DNA of 64,000 nt, from the NCBI RefSeq assembly GCF_002954245.1, contig NZ_PPTG01000029.1, forward strand, positions 310,001 to 374,000, in the 5' to 3' direction. The stretch's first letter is position 1. Each line of letters opens with the position of its first letter. Shown here piece after piece: positions 18,621-28,000 of this stretch. A program made the translations under genes and the position numbers. The notes below the pieces were generated by a model. That model did no database searches. It was not told the origin of the DNA and saw nothing but the letters and a program-made list of their open reading frames with translations. The DNA is from Cryobacterium aureum. Its GTDB lineage: Bacteria; Actinomycetota; Actinomycetes; Actinomycetales; Microbacteriaceae.

Positions 18621-19962
18621 TCCGACGGCGGCGAGGCCGAGCAAAATCGACCGGACCCGGTCAGAGGAACGCTCCGAGATTCACGCCGCCGTCAGTCGTT
18701 TTATTGTTGTCGGCGCCATTGCGATGTTTGTCGTCGCCGCGCCGGCCGCCCTGTGGGTTCGAGCAGAATCCCAGAGTAATGCCATGGAAAATGCCATCAA
18801 CCAGACTCAGCGCCTCGCCGATTACTCCGTCGGGCCACTCGTGAGCGATGACCTCATCGCCGGTGTGACGGGGTCTGCTCGGTACCTCGACGACCGCCTC
18901 GCCCCCCGTATCTCCGACGGCTCCCTCGTGCGCGTCAAGGTCTGGGATGCCGAGGGTCGCATCGTCTACTCCGATTTTCCATCCCTGATCGGACAGGTCT
19001 TCGAACTCCCCAGCTTTGCTCCTGAGCTACTCGCCGGTGGAAAGGGGCGTGCCAATCTCGGCGTGCAAGACGACCCAGACGACGTGCACGAATCACAATC
19101 CGGCGGATTGGTCGAGGTGCACGTACGCACCACGGCTGCCAACGGGCAGTCGCTGATTCTTGAGGCGTACTTCAACGACGACGCCGTCCATGACGAGCAG
19201 AATGCTCTCGTGGTCGGCCTAATCCCCGCGTTCCTGCTGTCGCTCGGCGCATTGCAACTGGCCCAGTTATTTCCGGCCGTACAGCTCGCCCGGCGAATTC
19301 AGGGCCACCAATCAACCAAGCGCCGACTTCTGCAGCACGCGATCGATGCTTCCGATCTGGAACGACAGCGCATTGCGCGCGACCTACACGACGAAGTCAT
19401 CCAGGATCTTGCTGGACTGTCCTATGCCCTCGAGGCCGAGGAACGACACTCGGCCCCCGAGAACCAGGCGCTCTTCGGCCAGGCTAAGGCCATCCTGCAA
19501 AAGAATGTGCGCACCCTGCGCGCCATGACCACTGAGCTCTACCCGCCCGATCTGGCCGAACTCGGGCTGCCGGCCGCCCTCACTCGGCTGGCCGCACCGC
19601 TGCTCGAGCACGGCATTGAGGTCAAACTGCATATCCCCCCCGGCTGTGACCTTGATCGAGACCGAGCCGCGATGTTTTATCGGGTGGCCCGAGAGGTGCT
19701 CGCCAACACCGTCAAGCATGCCAAGGCCGGCTTATTAGAGCTGTCGCTTATGCAAGATGCAGACCGAACCATCCTGCTCATCCACGACAACGGATGCGGC
19801 TTCGACTTGTCCGAAGATGCCCCCGAGAATCATCTGGGCCTACGCATCATGCGCGATACCATCGAGGTCGCCGGCGGCTCACTCGAGGTACGGTCCTGGA
19901 GGGGCGGTGGTACGTCGGTCATGGCGACCCTTGAACGGATTGCTCCCGCTCGAATACGGTAA
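18613..19962 (+). CDS. NarL-type sensor histidine kinase (HisKA_3)
   Basis: A 449-aa kinase with a first membrane segment at about residues 27-48, an extracytoplasmic sensor region of about 150 residues, and a second membrane segment around 200-225. The dimerisation/phosphoacceptor motif RQRIARDLHDEVIQDLAGLS puts the His near residue 258. The ATP-binding N box (REVLANTVKHAKAG, near 365) and G box (LLIHDNGCGFDL, near 392) are intact. It phosphorylates the response regulator encoded just before it. The signal is not known; its extracytoplasmic domain sits beside genes for secreted redox proteins, which makes a metal or oxidant signal plausible (inference). Its 3' end overlaps a minus-strand frame by 44 bp. 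Confidence 0.93.
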   Translation: MSSPTAARPSKIDRTRSEERSEIHAAVSRFIVVGAIAMFVVAAPAALWVRAESQSNAMENAINQTQRLADYSVGPLVSDDLIAGVTGSARYLDDRLAPRISDGSLVRVKVWDAEGRIVYSDFPSLIGQVFELPSFAPELLAGGKGRANLGVQDDPDDVHESQSGGLVEVHVRTTAANGQSLILEAYFNDDAVHDEQNALVVGLIPAFLLSLGALQLAQLFPAVQLARRIQGHQSTKRRLLQHAIDASDLERQRIARDLHDEVIQDLAGLSYALEAEERHSAPENQALFGQAKAILQKNVRTLRAMTTELYPPDLAELGLPAALTRLAAPLLEHGIEVKLHIPPGCDLDRDRAAMFYRVAREVLANTVKHAKAGLLELSLMQDADRTILLIHDNGCGFDLSEDAPENHLGLRIMRDTIEVAGGSLEVRSWRGGGTSVMATLERIAPARIR

Positions 19963-20356
19963 CCATGATTCGACGCCGCCGCTGAAACCCGCTCCAGAGC
20001 ATGATCGACACGGTCGCAAACAGCAGCGCCGAGAGGCCGGTCCAATAGCCAATCCAGGGTCCAGGCGTGACGCGCACCGAGGTCACCTCAAATCGAAGAA
20101 CATGCACCAGCACGTCGACCACGAAATAGGTTGGGGCATCACTTGCCGAATCTGTCGAAACGGATGCTTCCGGCGCGATTAAGGCGCGCGTTTGGGCAGC
20201 CGTCGTACCGGCGGGCAGCAACATCGTCAGCTCGGGCACAGCCTGGTCGAGGAGTCCCGCCGGGAGAACATCGGGGCGATATCTGACAACGTCAGGCTGG
20301 CATCCGTCGCCCGCCGCTCGAGCTCGGCGCGCAGGGCGGGCAGGTCGGGGGAACAA
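19919..20356 (-). pseudogene. Small membrane-anchored protein gene, probably frameshifted
   Basis: The minus-strand frame ending at 19919 encodes a C-terminal part with LLDQAVPELTMLLPAGTTAA, then YWTGLSALLFATVSIMLWSG (membrane segment) and a basic RRRR end. Upstream of about 20270 the codon third-position GC bias moves to another frame, reading CSPDLPALRAELERRATDAS and LTLSDIAP, which is more protein-like than the in-frame arginine/proline-rich text. A 1-nt deletion near 20260-20275 would explain this. The gene directly follows the multicopper oxidase stop (next codon is TTG), so it may once have been its operon partner. Alternatively the TTG at 20356 starts an intact 145-aa protein. Confidence 0.45.
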
Positions 20357-22048
20357 TTAGGTGCCCGCCGGCAAACCCGGGCGATAAGCCGGCGGGAAGG
20401 AACCCATCGGTGTCGTGTCGACCACCGGAACGTCCGAGCTGATCGGATCGTTCACCCGATAATCGCCCACGGCAAACTGAATCATCATGTCGTGGTCCTC
20501 GTGCGAGAGGTTGTGACAGTGAATCATGTAGCGACCGCCGGAAGCCTTGCCGGTATCGAACTGCATCAGCACCGTGACGGATTCATTTTCACCAACATAG
20601 AAGACATCCTTGGGGCCATTCTCCCAGGCGAACGGTTTGCCTCCGTTGGTATTGCGCCCGATGATCTTGCCGTCCACTAGGTGGATGTGTACCGGGTGGA
20701 ACCAGCCGCCCGAGGAGTTGGTGATGGTCCACTGCTCCACGTCGTAGGGCTGAGGATTGCCGAACAGCTTGGTGAAATTCGACTTCTCCACGTCGGCCCA
20801 GGTCGTGCCGTTGATTTTCCACATGCCGTTCCCGCGCTCCACCACCATTTTTCGCTTCACCTTGGCCATGTCGGGCGTGAGGCTCATGGTGGACAGGCCG
20901 CCCAGTTCGGGATGGACCGCGCCGCCATCGTCGAGGGAAGTGGGGATGGCCGAGATGGAACCGGCGTTCGAACCGGAGTCGGCTACGACCTCGAATTTCA
21001 TGATCTTGCCGGTGTTGGCGAAGTCCACGTTGTTCTTGTTGCTGAGGTTTCGCAGCTCGACCGCTTGCCCTGGCTTGTACTTGCGAAAGTCGATCAGAAT
21101 CTCGTAGCGTTCGGCCGTGCCCTGGCGCCACGATCTCACGGCTTGAACCGTAGGCGTCATGCCGCCGTCGGTGCCGACGATGTAAATCGGCTCACCGGTC
21201 GAGAGGGTCGGCCGGTAGGAGCGTCCGATTGAGGCGATCAGCACTCGAAACCGGTAGATCCGGGGCTTGACCTTCATCGTGGGCCACGGCACACCGTTGA
21301 CCATGATGATGTCACCCCACACCCCCTTGTGGCCGTTGTCGTTGTAGCCGAGTGAGCCGTCGGCTTTAAACATGGCATCGGAAATCATGAGCGGCACGTC
21401 GAATTCGCCCTGGGGCAGCTGCGCCAATTCAAAGGGGTCGTGCAGGGCATAGATGCCAGCCAACCCCGAGTACACATTCTGCGCGGTCTGGTGCATGTTG
21501 TGGTCGTGATACCACAGCGTGCGCGCCGACTGCCAGTTGGGGTACTGATAGTTCTTGACTTTGCCGACGGCGGTGAAGTCGTTAGCGTAGCCGTCGTACT
21601 GCGGCAGCGATGCCGAGCCGTGCAGGTGGGTGACGGTGTTGAACGCACTCGGGTGCAGCAGACCGTTGGTCGGCAGAGCGTTGCGAATGCGCACCTCGCT
21701 CCTGGTCCCCTGGCCCAGCCGAATGGTCGGGCCAGGGAAGATCCCGTTGTAGCCAGCGACCGTCGTTGACAGCCCGGGAACGAACTGAGCCTGGCCGAGC
21801 TTCTGGGTGAGGGCGTAGCGGGCAAAGGGACGTGACGGGTCACCGTCATCGAAGCCGGTTTGGTAGGGCAATAATTCGGGGGGACGACGGAACACGCCAG
21901 CGTATGGCACCGGCATATTCGCGGGTGCCAGCTGGCTTTTCGTCATGAGCGGGGTGGTGGAAACCGGATCGTCGTCGTCGCCGCTCATCCCGATGACGCC
22001 GAGCGCACCGAATGCGCCCAGTTGCAAGACTTCTCTGCGTGATGTCAT
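20357..22048 (-). CDS. Multicopper oxidase with Tat-type signal
   Basis: A 563-aa multicopper oxidase. The N-terminus SRREVLQLGAFGALG looks like a twin-arginine signal, implying export after folding. The four copper-binding clusters are present: HLHG (about 143), WYHDHNMH (about 181), HPVHIHLV (about 450) and HCHNLSHEDHDMM (about 513, with the type-1 copper Cys, His and axial Met). The family oxidises metals or phenolic and other organic substrates with O2 reduced to water; the CotA/bilirubin-oxidase-like layout fits here. The ATG at 22048 with AGGAG a few bases upstream is preferred over an upstream in-frame start. It is followed by the small frameshifted membrane gene and preceded by the secreted Ig-domain gene. 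Confidence 0.93.
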   Translation of the reverse strand: MTSRREVLQLGAFGALGVIGMSGDDDDPVSTTPLMTKSQLAPANMPVPYAGVFRRPPELLPYQTGFDDGDPSRPFARYALTQKLGQAQFVPGLSTTVAGYNGIFPGPTIRLGQGTRSEVRIRNALPTNGLLHPSAFNTVTHLHGSASLPQYDGYANDFTAVGKVKNYQYPNWQSARTLWYHDHNMHQTAQNVYSGLAGIYALHDPFELAQLPQGEFDVPLMISDAMFKADGSLGYNDNGHKGVWGDIIMVNGVPWPTMKVKPRIYRFRVLIASIGRSYRPTLSTGEPIYIVGTDGGMTPTVQAVRSWRQGTAERYEILIDFRKYKPGQAVELRNLSNKNNVDFANTGKIMKFEVVADSGSNAGSISAIPTSLDDGGAVHPELGGLSTMSLTPDMAKVKRKMVVERGNGMWKINGTTWADVEKSNFTKLFGNPQPYDVEQWTITNSSGGWFHPVHIHLVDGKIIGRNTNGGKPFAWENGPKDVFYVGENESVTVLMQFDTGKASGGRYMIHCHNLSHEDHDMMIQFAVGDYRVNDPISSDVPVVDTTPMGSFPPAYRPGLPAGT

Positions 22049-22102
22049 GACGTCTCCTGCTGATTTTCTGGAACACACTGCTTGGTTAGGGGTATTTCGG
22101 GG

Positions 22103-22136
22103 CCCGGCTGGCGACTCATACGAGTCGCCAGCCGGG
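22103..22136 (-). terminator. Terminator hairpin after the Ig-domain protein gene
   Basis: Perfect 15-bp stem: CCCGGCTGGCGACTC (22103-22117) and GAGTCGCCAGCCGGG (22122-22136), 4-nt loop. It lies 18 bp after the stop of the minus-strand gene at 22154. Confidence 0.8.
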
Positions 22137-22153
22137 TTATCGGGGTGATTGTT

Positions 22154-24835
22154 TTAGTTCGCCGCGCCCGTCGTGTACGACCAGGTGCGGGTGACCACCG
22201 GGTTGCCAGCCAGGTCTCGCACAGCACCAGTGCCACCGGTGATGGTCACCGTGTACGTCGTGTTGGCCAGGAGGGTGGCGTTCGGGTTGATCGTCAGTAC
22301 GCGGGTAGTCGCGTTGAACGACAGGGTCGAAGGGATCGTCGCACCGGGACGGGTGACGGTCACCGACGTTGCGGTGAATCCAGTGATAGCTTCACTGAAG
22401 GTCGCGGTCGGGCTCACCAGCCGTCCAACGGCCGTCGCTCCCGCCGCGGGACTCTGCGCGGTGATCGTCGGAGCCGGACCAGTGATGAACGACCAGGTGC
22501 TCGTCGCCATCGTGTTGCCGGCCGCGTCACGGATGCCCGAGAGGGTGGCCGTGTAGCTGCGGTCGGCGAGCAGGCTCGCGTTCGGGTTCAGCGTCGCGGC
22601 GCGAGTCGTGGCGTTGTACGACACCACGGCGGGGATCACCGTTGTGCCGAGCCGAAGCACGAACGTCGTGGTGCCCACTCCCGTGACCGGTTCACTGAAC
22701 GTTGCCGTCAGGTTGCCGGTCTGGCTGACCGAACGAGCACCCGTTGCAGGGGTGCGCGCTGTCACTGTGGGAAGCACGAACTCCGTGCGCGGTGTGACTA
22801 CGACCGAACGAGCGGATGCTGCTCCGGTGCCGACCGAGTTGATCGCGGCAACATCGAAGGTGTACCCGGTTCCGTTGGTCAGCGCCGTGATCACCCGGGT
22901 GGTGACATCGGCCACCGTCGTCGTGCCCGTTGCCGTCGTGGCCGCCCCAATGAAGGTACGAACCTGGTAGCCCGTGACAGCCGGGGCGTTGGCCACAGCG
23001 CCCGGGGCGGTCCAGTTCACCGTCACCTGAGCATTACCAGCAACCGAGGTTCCGATCACGGGAGCTCCGGCGACGACCTGCACCACCGGCGCTGGCGCCG
23101 ACATGAATGACCAGGTGTCGGTAGTTATCGGGTTGCCCGCAACATCCACGATCCCCGTCAGCGTCGCCGTGTAGGTCGTGTCGGCCAACAATGTCGCGCT
23201 CGGGTTCAGGGTCGCAACGCGAGTGCCGGCATCGTATGACACTACGGCGGGAACGGTCGTGGCACCGTTGGCGAGCACAAACGTGGTCTCGCTGACTCCC
23301 GTCACCGTTTCGCTGAACGTTACCGTCACGTCACCGGTCGCACTGACCGAGCTTGCGCCCGCCAGCGGGGTCCGCGCCGTCACCGTGGGGGCGACAACAT
23401 CAGGTTCCGGATTCACCACACTGATCGTGAATACGGCCTGAACAGTGGCCGAAACGTTTCCGACGGGATCGAAGGCATTGAACGTGAGTGTGGTGGAGGT
23501 GGCGACGGGTATCGCTCCGGTGTAGAGCGTGGCGGAGTCGGAGACGACGCCACCGGCAAGAACTACGTCGGAACCGTCGGCGGTGTAGTAAATATCCGAC
23601 CCGGTCTCATTGGCGCTCAGCGTGACCGACTGTGCGGTATCGAATGTGCCGCCGGCGGGCGTTGCTGCGACGGTAGGCGCCGTGCTGTCGGTTGCCGGGA
23701 TGGCATGCACAGCCGGGAAGGTTTCTCCGACACTGCTGACCGCGACCACGTACACGTCGTAGGTTTCCCCGGCGGTCAATCCAGTGATGGTGGTGCCGGT
23801 CGAACCCTGCCCAGTGATGCGCTTTCCGATTTCAGTCTGCTCGTTGTTGGTGACGGTGTGCGCCACGGCGACGGCTCTGTACCCGGTAATGGCCGGTGTT
23901 CCGGGAATCGCCACGGCGGGCTTCCAGGTGAGCCCAATAGCGGTGCCCGACGTCGTGGCGGCGACATCCGTCGGCCCGGGGGGGCCAGAGGCGAGTGGGC
24001 CGTTGGGGCAACCGCCCATGCCGGGGCCGCCCAGTTCACCGAACTCGGCGATGGTCAGACCCTGACGGTTGGCGTCGAGGTCTTCGGCCTGCCAGCCCAT
24101 GGCGCGCTCGCCACCCGCATCGGCTGCGAGCTGTGCCGCGTCAAGCTGGTCGAAAATATATGTGGCGGTGAAGGTGTTCGGTCCAGCCAAATCAAACTCG
24201 AGGCTGGAGCGGTAGCCGCCCTTGGGGGCGGGGGCCATCGGACCTGGTACGGCGCGGACATCGCGGCGCTGCACGGTTGTCGGTACCAATGCCGGCTCGA
24301 TGATGCGTTGTTCAACTTGTGCCCGGTTAACCGTCGCGCCAATATGGCCGGTAACCGTGACTGTGGTGCCGCTGCGCACAGCTCTGCCGGTCACAAACAA
24401 GTCTTGGACCAGCGTGTCCCCGGCAGCGGTGGCACCGAATTTGACGGATACGGTGTCCGCCGGGAGGATATCGGGGGTTACCTGAAGTCCGGTTCCGGCA
24501 CCCCAGCACACGCCGCCGGGATGGTTGATCTCAAAGGCGACGTCGCCGGCCTGGACAACGGCCTGGGCTGAGCCGATCACTCCGACACCGGTGCGACTGA
24601 CCTCAACGGTCGCCGTCTCACCCACATGGTTTTGATAGCCCTCGAGAACGACGAAGTCCCGGTTAGGAAAGACCACGATGTTGTCGGGAAATGCCGGAAC
24701 GGCCGCATGCGCCGCTGGGATGGCGAGCACGAAGCTGGAGCACAGCGCTGCGACAGCGAGCCCCACCAATGCGGTCTGGCGCCGATCCGGGAACCGGGAA
24801 CCGGTCCATTTCGGTTCGTTCAACAACTCTTTCAT
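22154..24835 (-). CDS. Secreted multidomain Ig-like/fibronectin protein
   Basis: An 893-aa exported protein. A signal peptide (TALVGLAVAALCSSFVLAIP, cleavage near AHAAVP) is followed by a unique region of about 240 residues, a fibronectin-type region, a chitobiase/hexosaminidase-C-like segment (DTAQSVTLSANETGSDIYYT), then bacterial Ig-like Big_5 domains (TPLAGASSVSATGDVTVTFS and two later copies) with an interposed fibronectin type III domain. The start lies in a long N-terminus before the hydrophobic core. No enzymatic motif was seen in the unique region. Part of the C-terminal half is nearly identical in DNA to the neighbouring peroxidase gene. It probably acts at the cell surface or as a partner of the two oxidases beside it (inference). 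Confidence 0.8.
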   Translation of the reverse strand: MKELLNEPKWTGSRFPDRRQTALVGLAVAALCSSFVLAIPAAHAAVPAFPDNIVVFPNRDFVVLEGYQNHVGETATVEVSRTGVGVIGSAQAVVQAGDVAFEINHPGGVCWGAGTGLQVTPDILPADTVSVKFGATAAGDTLVQDLFVTGRAVRSGTTVTVTGHIGATVNRAQVEQRIIEPALVPTTVQRRDVRAVPGPMAPAPKGGYRSSLEFDLAGPNTFTATYIFDQLDAAQLAADAGGERAMGWQAEDLDANRQGLTIAEFGELGGPGMGGCPNGPLASGPPGPTDVAATTSGTAIGLTWKPAVAIPGTPAITGYRAVAVAHTVTNNEQTEIGKRITGQGSTGTTITGLTAGETYDVYVVAVSSVGETFPAVHAIPATDSTAPTVAATPAGGTFDTAQSVTLSANETGSDIYYTADGSDVVLAGGVVSDSATLYTGAIPVATSTTLTFNAFDPVGNVSATVQAVFTISVVNPEPDVVAPTVTARTPLAGASSVSATGDVTVTFSETVTGVSETTFVLANGATTVPAVVSYDAGTRVATLNPSATLLADTTYTATLTGIVDVAGNPITTDTWSFMSAPAPVVQVVAGAPVIGTSVAGNAQVTVNWTAPGAVANAPAVTGYQVRTFIGAATTATGTTTVADVTTRVITALTNGTGYTFDVAAINSVGTGAASARSVVVTPRTEFVLPTVTARTPATGARSVSQTGNLTATFSEPVTGVGTTTFVLRLGTTVIPAVVSYNATTRAATLNPNASLLADRSYTATLSGIRDAAGNTMATSTWSFITGPAPTITAQSPAAGATAVGRLVSPTATFSEAITGFTATSVTVTRPGATIPSTLSFNATTRVLTINPNATLLANTTYTVTITGGTGAVRDLAGNPVVTRTWSYTTGAAN
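22465..22990. repeat. Long near-identical repeat, copy A (other copy at about 25366-25890)
   Basis: About 500 bp coding for a Big_5 plus fibronectin module is almost the same as a stretch in the heme peroxidase gene. Runs of identity reach roughly 50 bp, for example around 22545-22597 against 25451-25503. Limits are approximate. Confidence 0.8.
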
Positions 24836-24995
24836 GGTGCGCCTTCCATTCCATAAAGTGGAGCACGATTCACGCGTGTATGAACGATGTCAGCCGCAGC
24901 TTGTAAAAACACTGGGGTTGGCGCCGGGGTGGCGCGAAGGGGATTAGCTGCGATTCTCGAGGCTCATTTGTGGGGAGGTCGCCGACAAACACAAA

Positions 24996-25028
24996 CCGGC
25001 CGGCGACTCAGGAAGAGTCGCCGGCCGG
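24996..25028 (-). terminator. Terminator hairpin after the heme peroxidase gene
   Basis: Perfect 14-bp stem: CCGGCCGGCGACTC (24996-25009) and GAGTCGCCGGCCGG (25015-25028), 5-nt loop, followed on the minus strand by the T-rich TTTGTGTTTG. The arm core GGCGACTC/GAGTCGCC is the same as in the hairpin at 22103-22136. Confidence 0.85.
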
Positions 25029-25053
25029 CCTGGGATGGTTCAGGTTCCCTGGC

Positions 25054-28000
25054 TTAGAACAGGATGCCGGTCGTGAAGGTCCAGGTGCTCGTCACCAGCG
25101 GGTTACCCGCGAGGTCTCGAACGCTGCCGATTCCTCCGGTGATGGTGACCCGGTACTGCACGTTCGAACTCAGGCTCGCGCCGGGGTTGATGGTCAGCAC
25201 ATTGGTGGTGGCGTTGAACAACGCTCCCGAGGTGATGACCGCTCCGGTGGAAACCCGAGTGATTCGAACCGTGGTCGCGCTGACTCCGGTGATGTCTTCA
25301 CTGAGTAGCACGGTCACGTTGGCGTTCCGGCGTACCGCGATGGCTCCGGGTGCAGGAGTCCTCGTGAGGATCGTCGGAGCCGGGCCCGTGGTGAAGGTCC
25401 AGGAACTGGCCACCATCGTGTTGCCCGCCACGTCACGGATACCCGACAAGGTGGCCGTGTAGCTGCGGTCGGCGAGCAGGCTCGCGTTCGGGTTCAGCGT
25501 CGCGACGCGAGTCGTGGCGTTGTACGACACCGAGGCGGGAACCACCGTGGTGCCGAGCCGCAGCACGAACGTCGTACCGCTGACCCTGGTGACCGGTTCA
25601 CTGAACGTTGCCGTGAGGTTGCCGGTCTGGCTGACCGAGCGAGCACCCGTTGCAGGGGTGCGCGCTATCACGGTCGGAAGCACGAACTCCGTGCGCGGTG
25701 TGACTACGACCGAACGAGCGGATGCCGCTCCGGTGCCAACCGAGTTGATCGCGGCAACATCGAAGGTATACCCGGTTCCGTTGGTCAACGCCGTGATCAC
25801 CCGGGTGGTGACGTTAGCCACCGTCGTGCTGCCCGTTGGCGCCGTGCCCGCACCGATGAAGGTGCGAATCACATAGCCACTGACAGCGGGGGCATTGGTT
25901 ACAGCGCCCGGGGCGGCCCAGTTCACCGTCACCCGCGCGTTGCCGGCGACCGAGGTTCCGATCACTGGTGCACCCGGCACGACCAATACCACTGGCGCGA
26001 CCGGCGTGACAGTGACCGAACGATCCGAGGCTGCTCCGGTGCCGACCGAGTTGATCGCCGCGACATCGAAGGTGTAGCCGGTGCCGTTGGTGAGCCCTGT
26101 GATCGTCGCCGTGGAGACGTCGGCGACGTTTGTAGTGCCGTCCGGTGTGGTGCTCGCACCGACGTAGGTGCGAATGCGATAGCCCGTGATCGGTGTCTGA
26201 TTGGCCACCGCTGCCGGCGGTGTCCAGTTCACGGTCACCTGCGCATTACCGGCGACCGGGCTTCCGATCGTTGGAGCGCCCGCGACCACCGGTGCCGACG
26301 GAGTCACCGCGTTGGTCGAAGCCGAGAATGCGCTCGTTCCTTCCGCATTGGTCGCCGATACCTGGAAGGTGTAGCTGGAGCCGTTGGTCAGCCCGGTGAT
26401 AACCAGGTTGAATGCGGTTCCGGCTGCGGTGCGGAGTGCACCCACCTGGGCTCCGGCCGAGTCGAGCACCTTCACCGAGAAGCTGGTGGCCACGCCGACG
26501 GGCGACGCGGTCCAGTCAACGGTGGCCTGCTCGTTGCCGGCAATGGCAGCACCGATGGTCGGGGTTCCCGGAGCCACGGTGTCGCTGAACTGCAGGCGTT
26601 CGATGTTGCGCAGGGTATCCGTGCCGTCGGTGCCACGGTTATCACGCACCGTGGTGGTTGACCCAGCTGAACCCAACGTGCCGTTGCCACCGGTGGTGGT
26701 GACCTCGTAGTCGCTGGTCAATCCGGAGAACTGCGCCGAGTCAGTGCCGCCAGATCCGTAGAGAATCTCGCGTACCGCCACGATGTTGCCCGGGTCGACG
26801 TTGCCGGCGAAGACAGCTTCCTGCAACGTCGGTCCGGTGAGCCCACCGGCGCCGTCAGACAGGTACTGGCTGGTCATCGCGCTCTGGTTCGCGCCGTTGA
26901 TGCTGGCACTGCCGATCTCCGTCGCCGGGTCGTTCGCGTTGGTGCGAACACTCAGGCGAAGGCTGAGGTACGCGTCACCGTCGATGATGTCGTCGGCGCC
27001 GCGTCCCTCGATCAGGTCGCTACCGCCGCCACCGAGGAGTACGTTGCCGGCACCCCAGACGTTCGGGCCTTCGAGAATCGGGCAGTCACCCTGGGCCGAC
27101 ACAGCGACAACGGATGCCAGTGTGGTCGTGAATTCCGGAATCAGCGCGTCGAGGCCCGCGATGCGGTCTACTCCGGCCTGGTCCAGAACGTCGCAGCCGA
27201 TGAATCCGCCACCGCCGACGGCACTGGGAACAATGTCGTCACCGCGGAGGATGTCGTTCAGCTTCCAGCCGGAGAGTGCCTCGACCTCGTTGTACTTGTC
27301 GCGCACCCCCACCTGCAGGATGTCGAGCGGAGCGATCGGTAGGGCCAGATCGGAGACCTGTGCCTGAGGGTCACCCTGGCCAGTCGACCAGTCGTAGCCG
27401 GAACCGCCGGCGACCTTTTCAATGCCGGGACCACCGACGCCAATGTCGTCGCCGCCTTCCATGTCGTAGTCGTCATCGCCGCCCTGGCCGATCATGAAGT
27501 CGCTGCCAGGCTTCTGCGAGTCGTCCAGGAAGAACAGGTTGCTGCTGTCTCCGATCATGAGGTCGGGCTGGTTGCCGCCCTCTTCCCAATCGTCTCCACC
27601 GTCACCGAAGGCTGCGTCGAGGCCTTCACCGAGCATGATGAAGTCGTCGCCGGCGCCGCCGAAGGTTTCGTTGGCATTGGCTCCACCGTTGGTGAAGTCC
27701 TTGCCCTCGCCGCCCATGAGGATGTCGAGTCCGGGCCCGGCATCGATCGCGTCGTTGCCTGGGCCGCCCTTGGGCACGTCGTCTCCGGCGAGGTCGGTGA
27801 TGATGTCGTTGCCTTCACCGCCGAGAGCCACGTCGGCTCCGCCACCGCCTTCGATGACGTCGTTGGCCAGGCCGCCCCAGAAGGTGTCGTTGTCGTTGCC
27901 GCCGTAGATCCGGTCCACGTTTCCGGTGCCGTTGTAGACAGCCTGCCCGTTGATACCAGCGGGGTCGACCGTGTTGCGGGCGCGGTACTTGATCGTGCCG

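Noticed and set aside
27440-27900. Possible CRISPR-like or tandem DNA repeats in the peroxidase gene
   Set aside because: The periodic pattern is the coding of Gly/Asp calcium-binding repeats; units differ in DNA and have no spacer structure.
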